DNA from: Serripes groenlandicus
Taxonomy: Eukaryota; Mollusca; Bivalvia; Cardiida; Cardiidae
Length of the DNA stretch: 64,000 bases
Assembly: GCA_031761405.1 (NCBI GenBank)
Contig: JASEVX010000007.1
Coordinates: 38,554,734 to 38,618,733, forward strand
Reading direction: 5' to 3'
This document shows, piece after piece, positions 40,809 to 52,800 of this stretch. The notes under the pieces were generated by a model, which saw only the letters and a list, made by a program, of their open reading frames with translations, did no database searches and was not told where the DNA came from. Each line of letters starts with the position of its first letter. The stretch's first letter is position 1. A program made the translations under genes and the position numbers.

Positions 40809-43800
40809 GTATTATTTTTGTAGTTATTTCTATTGACGCTTTATTGCATCTGCAACATATTATTGTATATGACCAATTGTTATTGGATTTCGCGCCGAAT
40901 TATAACTAGACCAAATCATAACCAAATGTCAGATGGAAGCAATTCATTTTTTTTGGCGAGCATTACATCATTTCGGTATGTGGTGCAATCCAAATAACCC
41001 AGAAATTTTAACTTTAAGAAAAGTTCAACCACTCTACCAACGGCAACGTTGCTATAAAAGCCGGCTTCCACATAAAGGCTGTAGAAGTGATATTTATACC
41101 TATACCCTGTTCCAGTTATATTTCTCCATCTTTTCTCTTGACATCGCCCCAAAGTCACACAACTGAACACAAGCAGTACACCAGAGCGGAGTCTATGTAA
41201 CACCATTGTGAACCACCGGGGTCTGGGGATGATGGTGATATCAACCCAAAATCCCAGCGCTGCCACAATTTGTAATGTGTACCGGCGTTAAACCATCGTG
41301 GCTCACCCATCCAGGTAATAACCACGATGAACATTGTTTAATTTTAAGAAAAGGTCAACCAATTTACCAATGTCACTATAAAATTCGGCTTCCACAGCAA
41401 GGCTGTAGAAGTGATATTTATACCTACTTCCCATTCCTGTTACAAAAGCAAACAGTGCTTTCATTAAGGGCCAATTCCAGGAATTTTGAAATTCCTGGTC
41501 CAAATTTTAGGAATTTTTGTCAGAATTTTGGAAGTTTTGTATTTGTCGTTAACAAGATGTTTATTTATTTATTTACATTTTTTAGATAAAATCAATTTTA
41601 TTTTATTAATTTAACACGTTTTCGTGGGCAAACATTGATTTAGGGAGAAGTTGGGGGACTTAAAGGAGAAATGATATTTCTTATGTCATTGATATGTGTG
41701 TCATAACTGGGACGTTTTGGTTACACATCTATTTAAACAAAAATGAATGTTTATTTATTTGATTTTAATAACTATGACAACGCAAAGAGTCGTTTGAGAT
41801 AAAAATCTATTTAAACAAAATTAAGAGTTTATTTATTTGATTTAATATTGATGACAACCGGTAAAGCTTTGCTGGCAATGTCAACAAAAAGTCCAGACCG
41901 AATAGGGGGATGAGTGGTTCCCTAATTTCTCGCGAACAATTCAGCTGTTAATCGCGGGAAATGTCATTATCAAGATATGGTAGAGAAGCATAACGTCGTC
42001 TAACTAATATCTATCAAATCAGCACGTTCAATTCCCTCAAATTCTGCTTCTGAGTCAAAATTTAGAAAAATCTCGGCAAAAAATTAATTGACATCCGCAA
42101 TTTTGGAATCTCGGAAAGTACCTCTTCAGAATAGATTGATGACGTATTTATTATTTCAATTCTGACCAATCAAATTCATTATTCGGGGAGAAATCCATTA
42201 GGAACGAGGCTGCATATTTTCCAAGTAGTTATATATGCATACAGAATAAAAAAATAACTTTAATTTATAGTTTCCAAAGTGATATTCGGTATTAATCATC
42301 AAGAAATATTTTTAACAGATGAAAACGTCCAAATTTTATAGTTACCGAAGTTTCTCGTCTTCAAATATTTTTAAAAGATAAAGAAAACGTCCGACCTAAT
42401 TAATTAATTTGAAAGAAAGACCGTCGTGGGATTAGGCAAACTTTTAATCCAATTAGCGTAATCAAGTTAAACTACCTTTCTTTACATTCCCTACAAACAG
42501 AGAGGTCGTCAAGGTGATGTCTGGTACACACGATAAGAACTCGGGTAACCGTGTAATCGTGCGTGTGACAATTATCAATTTTTACACGTTCACCTCTGCA
42601 CTTTCACCCTTTATACTTTATTTAGGGTTATTCTGAAAACGTCCATGTGTAGATTTACGGACGTTTTGGGGAATTTCTGGACGTATAATACGTCCACGTC
42701 CGCTTAATGAAAGCACTGAGCAAACATTGAATTGTTTTCCTTTGACCAAAGTGACAGGTATGCTTTTTCCTCCTGCAAGGTTGTGGGCAGTATTTTTTCT
42801 GAGGAAACCTAGGGTGGACCGTGGAGTTGGCTTTATTGGGGATCTTGTTAATGTGGGATCTTCATTTCATGTCCTCTGAGATGGTTACACCAAGATACCA
42901 GTTTTCAGGGGCCTGCTGTTAGATGTGGTCATTTAGTTGGTAAAAGTTAGTGGATTTCTGGTTGGTGTTCAGGATTTAACACTTCTTTGCATTAAAGATA
43001 TTTGTCCAGTCTTCTAGTTGGTAAAATAAAGATAAACTGTTTCGAGGGCTTGGTGTGAAACTGTTGTAACTAAAATTGTTATTTTTTTACCAAGTTTAAT
43101 CACCTCGCCATAAAGTCTTTATAAACGATATATCATTTTTCTTGGTAAACAATGGAAATGTAGGTGCCATTGCTCGTTCAGAGCAATGGCACCTAAATTT
43201 GTACTGTTTACAAACGGGTCAAAACTGCCCCTAAACCAGGGTGTTCAAAATAGGTTTTTAGTTACAACCGTTTCACGCCAAGCCCTTAGGTTTGGTCTAT
43301 TTTTATGTAATTAGCAGAATATAATGAACATAACAAACCAGTACTAGGCTAGGAAATTTGAATTGCCCATGGGCACTCCATCTTGAGCACCGCATTTCGG
43401 GTTCCTAATTGATAGTGCTAACCACTCGGCTGTGGCTGATTCCTCATTTAAAATTGTAATTTTCATTTTTAGATCGCCTAGAGCCGGCTCAAGGTGAGCT
43501 ATTCTGATCACTTTTTGTCCATCTTCCGGCGTCCGTCGTTAACATTTAGACATTTAGATCATCTCCTCCTTAATCACTTGGCCAATTACAACCAAACTTC
43601 GCAGGAATGTTCCTTTGGTAGACCTCTTTCAAAATTGTTCAAAGATTTAAATTCCATCTAGAACTTTGGCTGCTGCGGCAACAGAAAAGGGGAAAATTGC
43701 CAAATCTTAAAAGATCTTCTTGTCCAAAAGTACTGGCCCGATTTGAAAATTATTTTGCACAAATGTTCCTTGGGTTGCACCCTCTTCCAAGATTGTTCAA

Positions 43801-46800
43801 ATATTTCAGATCCGTTGAAAAACATGGTCGCCAGGGGGCGGAGCTTATTTTCCTTATATGTGCATTGTTAAAACTTTAAAAATCTTCTTGTCCAAAAGAA
43901 CTGGCCCGATTTGAAAATTATTTTGCACAAATGTTCCTTGGGGCACCCTTTACCAAGATTGTTCAAATATTTCCGATCCGTTGAAAAACATGACTGCCAG
44001 GGGGCGGAGCTTGTTTTCCTATATGTGCATTGTTAAAACTTTAAAAATCTTCTTGTTCAAAAGTACTGGCCCGATTTGAAAATTATTTTACACAAATGTT
44101 CCTTGGGGCACCCTCTACCAAGATTGTTCAAATATGTCTGATCCTTTGAAAAACATGGCCGCCGGGGTTGCTGCGGCATCAGAAAGGTGGCAAAATGTCT
44201 AAACTTTAAAAATCTTCTTCTCTAAATCTGCATGTCAGATTCCAATATAGTTTGGTAGAAATGTTCCTTAGGTGAGCCTCTACAAAGATTGTTCAAGGCA
44301 TACTGTTTGGTTGAAAAACATGGCAGTCAGGAGGCATCAGAAAAGGGGCAAAATGACAAAATTTACTACTTAATTTGTTCAAGCCGTTTTGATTGGTTAA
44401 AAAATCATAGCAACCTCGCGTCGTCATCACAAAAGGGGTAAATTAAAGTTTAGCTACAAATGACAACTCCTACCATTCCACTCGACCAATTGTAACGTTA
44501 CTTCAAAATTATTCAAAGACTTGCATTCTGTGTAGAACCCTTGTTGCTGCTACATCAGAAATTGAGAAAAATACCCAAACTTTAAAATCCTCCATCTCCA
44601 TCATCCATTTGTCAGATTCCAAGATAAATTGGCAGAAATGTTCTTTGGGTGACTCTACAAAAACTGTTCAAGCCATATTGATTTCGTGACAAACAGAGCA
44701 GCAAAGCGGCATCAGGAAAGGTGCAAAATGACAAAACTTTTTAATTCCATTCTTATTAAAGTTCTTGTTAGATTTCAAGATACAAATAGCTTTTACTGAT
44801 AAACTATTTCTTTAACTGAGTGTCCACTCCTTGCAGTTTCATTTGAACTCCTGATCAAATTTTCACAGATATTTGCAGTTAAATATTTGCTTCTAATTTA
44901 CTATCATTCAGGTGATCGATTTAGGGCCATCTTGGCCCTCTTGTTTGGTAAGTTTATTTAGTGACTGTCTATGTAAGACTGACTCATCAAAAATTGAAAC
45001 TAGATAAAACTGAGGCTGAAAACCAAAACGATTATGTGACCCTAAGAAAATTAAGATCCTATGTTAAGGAAAATCAAAATAATCATCTCATTGTGATAAT
45101 TTTAAGTACCCCCCTCTATGTATGCATAAAATTGGTTTTCTTAAGTTATAAGGGAGGTAATCTGTGGTAAAGGCTTGAGAACTCACCTTAGACTTCGAAT
45201 GAATATGTTAAGTATTGTTTTTATTACAGCCAATACAAGTAAATACGGTTGTCATCATAAATCCAGGGTCACTGAATCTTAGAATAGGACGTGCATCAGA
45301 TACTTTTCCAGTTACAGTTCAACATTGTGTTGCACGCTTGAAAAAGAAACCAAGTTCATCTGAGTACAAGACACCATGGATGCTCCGTACAGAAAGCAAA
45401 GTATGTGTAGTTTGTGAAAATCCCTTTTCTACCGTAAAATATGCATTTATCATTACAATTATTGCTTTACCATTCTGTTTTAAAATTAAACTTTTTTTTA
45501 AATGGTAATCATTTTATCTTGTATATATAATTGCTGAACCTTGAACTGACAACAAATCTGCAGCAGATATTTGATGCTCTTGTGACAAAAATATTGAAAA
45601 TCACTAAAAAAGATTATTTAATTATTATAAAAGTTGAAATCATTGTGTCATCAGCATGAACATTTTCTAGGTTTGCCAAAATGTTTTTAAAGGTCATCTG
45701 CTGAAGTTGTGTCAAAATGCGTCTGCATATATGGGAAAAGGTTAATGAGTCCTTGTTTTTGGCATTATTAATTAAATTTCATAATTATGTGGGAATTAAA
45801 AAATTCTGTAATAATTTCTTTGATATATCTCATTGCCAAACCAGACTTCTTGTCGTATGTATGAATTTTCTTACACATGACACAGGGACTCATGAGTACA
45901 TACACTTTAAGAAATTTAGAATTTTAGCCCCTTCCCACATACAACATGTACATCTACAGCAGACAACTTTGATATGATCTTGGCAAAAGAATGGAAAATC
46001 TCTATAAATGAAAGTATGATTATTGAATAGAGTTGAAAATATTGTGCCAAAGGGAGAAATTTCTCATTTTGTCACAATGTTTTCAAAAGTCGTCTGCTGC
46101 AGACGCTTCAAAATGCACCTGCAGCTGGGAAAGAATTAAATATGCATCTTATTTGACTGTTTCCACTTCTAGCATTCTGGGTACAAGCAGCAAAGAGATC
46201 GAGGGATGAAAGCATCAAATGACGCCTTAGAAGAGAAACCAATGGATTCTGGGGAGTATCGTCCACCTTCATCCGTCAAACAGGTATTAGACGAAAGACT
46301 CTCAAAACACGGTCAAGAGTTTTTTATCACTATTCTGTCATTTGTTTGTGATACAGACTTTTACAAACTAAATTCAAAAGTGTCACTTACATAAAAGGTT
46401 TTTAGTTCTCCTGTGCACGAAGTGCTCAAGCTGAGCTATTGTGATCTCATTTTGTTGGTTGTCCGTCGTGTGTTGTAAACAATTGCCTTGTTAACACTCT
46501 AAACTCTACAGGCTACAGTTTCAATCCTATCTTCATGAACATTGATCAGAACATTCATCTCCCATCAAAATCTTGGACAGGTTCGAAACTGGGCCATATG
46601 AGGTCAAAAACTAGGTCACAATGTCAAATTGAAGGAAAATCTTGTTAACACTCTGGAGGGCGCATTTTTAATTTGAGCATGTTGAAACTTAATCAGAATG
46701 TTTGTCTTGATGATAGGTAGGTCGAGTTCGAATATGGGTCATATCGGGTCAAGATGTAGGTTACTATTGGTGGCAGAAAGGAGGCAAAATGTCAGAATTT

Positions 46801-49800
46801 AAAAAAAATCTTCTCCTGAATCAGACGACTGAATCTGCTTTTCAGATTCCAATATAATTTGGTAGAAATGTTTCTTGGGTGACCCTCTACAAAAATTGTT
46901 CAAGCCATAGTGATTGGTTGAAAAACATGGCAGTCAGGTGGCATCAGAAAAGGGGCAAAATGCCAAATTTGAGAATTCCATTTTTTTTAAAGTGCTTGTC
47001 TGATTTCAAGAAATTTGAATAGGAATCCTACTTACTTCAGTAATCCTCTTCTTAATTTTCAAGCCGTCTTGGTTTTTTTTTTGCATTTTTGCTTCAACAG
47101 CTTCATAGTGTTTGTCTGTATGATATCTAGGTCAAATTCAAATATGGGTCATATTGGGTCAGAAACTAACTTTTTTAACTTGTGCATGTTAAAACTTTAT
47201 CAGAATGTTTGTCTTGATGATATGTAGGATGATGATTTATGACGTTGTTTATCCTCGCGCTCGGCAATAATGCCATTTGGCGAGCAGCTATCGTTTATTT
47301 CAATATTTAATTTAATTTCAATTAGCAGACAGACTATTTTTTTAGCAGATTATTCATATATTTATTGTGTCTCTATTATATGATATGTAGGTCAAGAGTG
47401 AATATTGGTCATGTTGGGTCAAAAAGTAGGTCACTAGGTCAAGTTGAAGGAAAATCTTCCTAACACTCTAGAATGATTGTCTTAATGATATCTAGGCCAA
47501 GTTCGAATATGGGTCATATTGGGTTAAAAACTAGATCACTATGCCAAATTGAAGGAAAATTGTGTTAAAACTCTGGAAGCCGCATTTTTAAAAAATAGGT
47601 CACTAGACCAAATGAAAGAAAATCTTGTTAACACTGGAGGTTTCATTTGAATCTTTGTCAGAATAATTGTCTTGATGTGTTTTTCATTAGAAATCTCATT
47701 GCATAATTCAGGTGAGCAATCTAGGGCCCCCTTGTTTATCTAACATGGCCCGAAAGTTATATATTCATGTTTTGTGAAGTTACTATAGTCCTTACAACTG
47801 TAATTAATGATTTTCAATATCTGCTTCCTGGATACACTCATACCAAAGACTTTAAAGATAGTAGTAATGGCTGCCCTCCTTGGCGCTCAGGGTTGCGAGG
47901 TTTGCATTACGACTGAATGGCTGGTGTCAGGATAAATGGACCAGTAGAACTGGTAAATTACCTAGGAAATGCCGTGATATTACTGAATGGAACAGTAGTA
48001 CTGGTAGTTTACCCAGGAAATGCCATGATATTACTGAACACGTTGAAAGCCGCATAAAACACCAAACAATCAATCCTGGATACTTATTCAGGGGACCAGA
48101 TAAGGAGGAGTAAACAGGGTTGCCTTCCTGATATCTCTATTAGCACTCATTTAAGCCTATGTTGTGGGTACTCAAAAGAATTATCTCAGTTGGGCAATTC
48201 TTTTAACCCTTTCCCTCATACGACAAATCTGCAGCAGACGACTTTGAACGTATTTTGTCAAAACATAAACAATCTCTATAATTGAATGGATAACCTATGA
48301 CAAAAAGTGGAAAACATTGTGGCAAAAGGAGAAATTGCACGTTTTGTGCAATTTCTTCTTTTGTCACTATGTTTTCAAAAAGCCGTCTGCTGCAGAGGCG
48401 TCAGAAAGCGTCTATATGATGGAAAGGGTTAAGTACTGGAGGTCAAATAAGGATTTTTTAACATGCAAAACACTCCCTATGGAAATACAGGAGTAAATGG
48501 GTCTAAAATCTATGTTAGTCATTGAAACCTATGTTGTTGTGGTGGTTCTCAAATTTTCTCACTGATGACTGTTTTGAGTACCAAAAAAAAAATGTTTTTT
48601 TGAGGTAAAAGAAGGATTTTTGAACATGCTAAATGCCCCCTTATGGGAATCCAAGCTGGGACCTTCAGGTCATGAGGTCAGAACACTATACAAACAAAAT
48701 GTCTCGTACATAAATTTTTAAGCTGTATACCAACAACGTGCGAGTGAAAGGGGAAAAGACAGATGAGATGAATTCACAAAGATGGACGAATGTTGACAAG
48801 AAACAAGAGTTTGTTATTGGAGAAGAGGTATAAGGATTTATTGAACTTTTACTATTAACCCTTTCCCACATGCAACAAATCTGCAGCAGACGACTTTGAA
48901 ACATGGTGACAAAAACCTGAAAAATCTCCATAAAAGATTGCTTAATTGTTAAATAAAGTTTCACCTTTGGTCACAAGGTTTTCAAAAGTCGTCTGCTGCT
49001 ATTGCGTCAAAATGCATCTGCAGATGGGAAAGAGTAAAAGGTTTTTTTGGTTGCCTTCCATGGCAGGGAGACTCATTGGGGTCACCTTTCTGTCATTATA
49101 CCCCCGCAGTTTGAAGGGGGTATACTGGAATCAGCCTGTCGGTCGGTCATGCGGTCGGTCCGTCAGTCCGCAAGATCTGTTCCATTGTACTCCTCCTTCA
49201 GTTTCTACCTGATTGACTTGATACTTGGCATAAATGTTAATCAGGAGTAGTAGATGTGCAAGACGCAACTTTCATGTCCCTTGACCTTGACCTCTGACCT
49301 TAAAATAGGATTTATTTTGTTAAAATCTAATCTGTTGTACTCCTCCTTCAGTTTCAACCTGATTTACTTGATACTTGGCATAAATGTTAATCAGGAGTAG
49401 TAGATGTGCAAGACGCACATTTCATGTCCCTGTGACCTTGAAATAGGATTTTTTTTTGTTAAAATCTAATCTGTTGTACTCCTCCTTCAGTTTCAACCTG
49501 ATTTACTTCATACTTGGCATAAATGTTAATCAGGAGTAGTAGATGTGCAAGACGCAAATTTCATGTCCCTGTTACCTTCACCTTGACCTCTGACCTTGAA
49601 ATAGGAATTTGTTTTTTTTAAATCTAATCTGTTGTACTCCTCCTTCAGTTTCAACCTGATTTACTTGATACTTGGCGTAAATGTTAATCAGAAGTAGTAG
49701 ATGTGCAAGACGCAAATTTCATGTCCCTGTGACCTTGACTTCTGACCTTGAAATAGGATTGTTTTTGTTAAAATCTAATCTGTTGTACTCCTCCTTCAGT

Positions 49801-52800
49801 TTCAACCTGATTTACCTGATACTTGGCATGAATGTTAATCAGGAGTAGTAGATGTGCAAGATGCAAATTTCATGTCCCTGTGACCTTGACCTCTGACCTT
49901 GAAATAAGATTTTTTTGGGTTAAAATATAATCTGTTGTACTCCTCCTTCAGTTTCAACCTGATTTACTTGATACTTGGCATAAATGTTAATCAGGAGTAG
50001 TAGATGTGCAAGACGCAAATTTTATGTCCCTGTGACCTTGACCTCTGACCTTGAAATAGGATTTTTTTTTGTTAAAATCTAATCTGTTGTTCTCCTCCTT
50101 CAGTTTCAACCTGATTTACTTCATACTTGGCATAAATGTTAATCAGGAGTAGTAGATGTGCAACACACAAATGTCATGTCCCTGTGACCTTCACCTTGAC
50201 CTCTGACCTTGAAATAGGATTTTTTTTTGTTAAAATCCAATCTGTTGTACTCCTCCTTCAGTTTCAACCTGATTTACTTGATACTTGGCGTAAATGTTAA
50301 TCAGAAGTAGTAGATGTACAAGACGCAAATTTCATGTCCCTGTGACCTTGACCGCTGACCTTGAAATAGGATTTTTTTTTGTTAAAACTTAATCTGTTGT
50401 ACTCCTCCTTCAGTTTCAACCTGATTTACTTCATACTTGGCATAACTGTTAATCAGGAGTAGTAGATGTGCAAGACGCAACTTTCATGTCCCTGTGACCT
50501 TCACCTTGACCTCTGACCTTGAAATAGGAATTTGTTTTGTTAAAATCTAATCTGTTGTACTCCTCCTTCAGTTTCAACCTGATTTACTTGATACTTGGCA
50601 TAAATGTTAATCAGAAGTAGTAGATGTGCAAGACGCAAATTCATATCCCTGTGACCTTGAAATAGGATTTTTTTTTGTTAAATTCTAATCTGTTGTACTC
50701 CTCCTTCAGTTTCAACCTGATTTACTTGATACTTGGCATAAATGTTAATCAGGAGTAGTAGATGTGCAAGACGCAAATTTCATGTCCCTGTGACCTTGAC
50801 CGCTGACCTTGAAATAGGATTTTTTTTTTTTGTTAAAATCTAATCTGTTGTACTCCTCCTTCAGTTTCAACCTGATTTACTTCATACTTGGCATAACTGT
50901 AAATCAGGAGTAGTAGATGTGCAAGACGCAACTTTCATGTCCCTGTGACCTTCACCTTGACCTCTGACCTTGAAATAGGAATTTGTTTTGTTAAAATCTA
51001 ATCTGTTGTACTCCTCCTTCAGTTTCTACCTGATTTACTTGATACTTGGCATAAATGTTAATCAGGAGTAGTAGATGTGCAAGACGCAAATTTCATGTCC
51101 CTGTGACCTTGACCTCTGACCTTGAAATAGGATTTTTGTTTTTGTTAAAATCTAATCTGTTGTACTCCTCCTTCAGTTTCAACCTGATTTACTTCATACT
51201 TGGCATAAATGTTAATCAGGAGTAGTAGATGTGCAAGACGCAAATTTCATGTCCCTGTGACCTTCACCTTGACCTCTGACCTTGAAATAGGAATTTGTTT
51301 TGTTAAAATCTAATCTGTTGTACTCCTCCTTCAGTTTCAACCTGATTTACTTGATACTTGGCATAAATGTTAATCAGGAGTAGTAGATGTGCAACACACA
51401 AATTTCATGTCCCTGTGACCTTGACCTTGACCTCTGACCTTGGAATAGGATTTTTTTTTGTTAAAATCCAATCTGTTGTACTCCTCCTTCAGTTTCAACC
51501 TGATTTACTTGATACTTGGCGTAAATGTTAATCAGAAGTAGTAGATGTGCAAGACGCAAATTTCATGTCCCTGTGACCTTGACCGCTGACCTTGAAATAG
51601 GATTTTTTTTTGTTAAAACTTAATCTGTTGTACTCCTCCTTCAGTTTCAACCTGATTTACTTCATACTTGGCATAACTGTTAATCAGGAGTAGTAGATGT
51701 GCAAGACGCAAATTTCATGTCCCTGTGACCTTGACCTCTGACCTTGAAATAGGATTTTTGTTTTTGTTAAAATCTAATCTGTTGTACTCCTCCTTCAGTT
51801 TCAACCTGATTTACTTCATACTTGGCATAAATGTTAATCAGGAGTAGTAGATGTGCAAGACGCAAATTTCATGTCCCTGTGACCTTCACCTTGACCTCTG
51901 ACCTTGAAATAGGAATTTGTTTTGTTAAAATCTAATCTGTTGTACTCCTCCTTCAGTTTCAACCTGATTTACTTGATACTTGGCATAAATGTTAATTAGG
52001 AGTAGTAGATGTGCAACACACAAATTTCATGTCCCTGTGACCTTGACCTCTGACCTTGAAATAGGATTTTTTTTTTGTTAAAATCTAACCTGTTGTACTC
52101 CTCCTTCAGTTTCAACCTGATTTACTTGATACTTGGCATAAATGTTAATCAGGAGTAGTAGATGTGCAAGACGCAAATTTCATGTCCCTGTGACCTTGAA
52201 ATAGGATTTTTTTTTGTTAAATTCTAATCTGTTGTACTCCTCCTTCAGTTTCTACCTGATTTACTTGATACTTGGCATAAATGTTAATCAGGAGTAGTAG
52301 ACGCAAATTTCATGTCCCTGTGACCTTGACCTCTGACCTTGAAATAGGATTTTTTTTCTTAAAATCTAATCTGGTGCGTCATGTCATTCCAACATACTAC
52401 AGTGACCACTTGATTGTGTCTGGTGCTGTTCCCTTCAAGAAGCTGTGCTAGTGTCAAGAGGTAGAACATGATATTATATTACATTATAGCTACTGTAAAC
52501 TACCTAAATTACGTAAGGATTTTATATTCTCTTATATTCGCAAGCTGATCTCCTCGCGAAATTAATACCTTGCGAAAATATATCGATCAAAAGTGAAATT
52601 TAAACTTCTGCTACTTATTCTCAAAATTAAAATATCAAAATATCAAAATCATGATTTATTTTACTCTTGAGAGTGCATGGTTTTATTCATATTTTTTTGT
52701 TTGCTAAAAGTTCAGTCGCCCTATCCAATGTTGTAGGTACTCAAAATAATTGTCTAAACCAACTTTTACAAGTACCCTAGGAATTTGCAAGGTTAGGAGG

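Noticed and set aside
40916..41503. Related proteins with a YKYHFYSL motif encoded twice on the minus strand
   Set aside because: The shared peptide comes from two copies of one SINE-like repeat whose complement has a tRNA-like A box. Frames differ outside it.
42519..42546. Alternative ARP8 first exon (MSGTHDKNS)
   Set aside because: The donor-like site leaves phase 1, whereas ARP8 exon 2 needs phase 0. The 40,749 candidate fits phase and family sequence.
49085..52378. CRISPR-like array
   Set aside because: Units are contiguous 151-bp repeats without unique spacers, in an intron of an animal gene.
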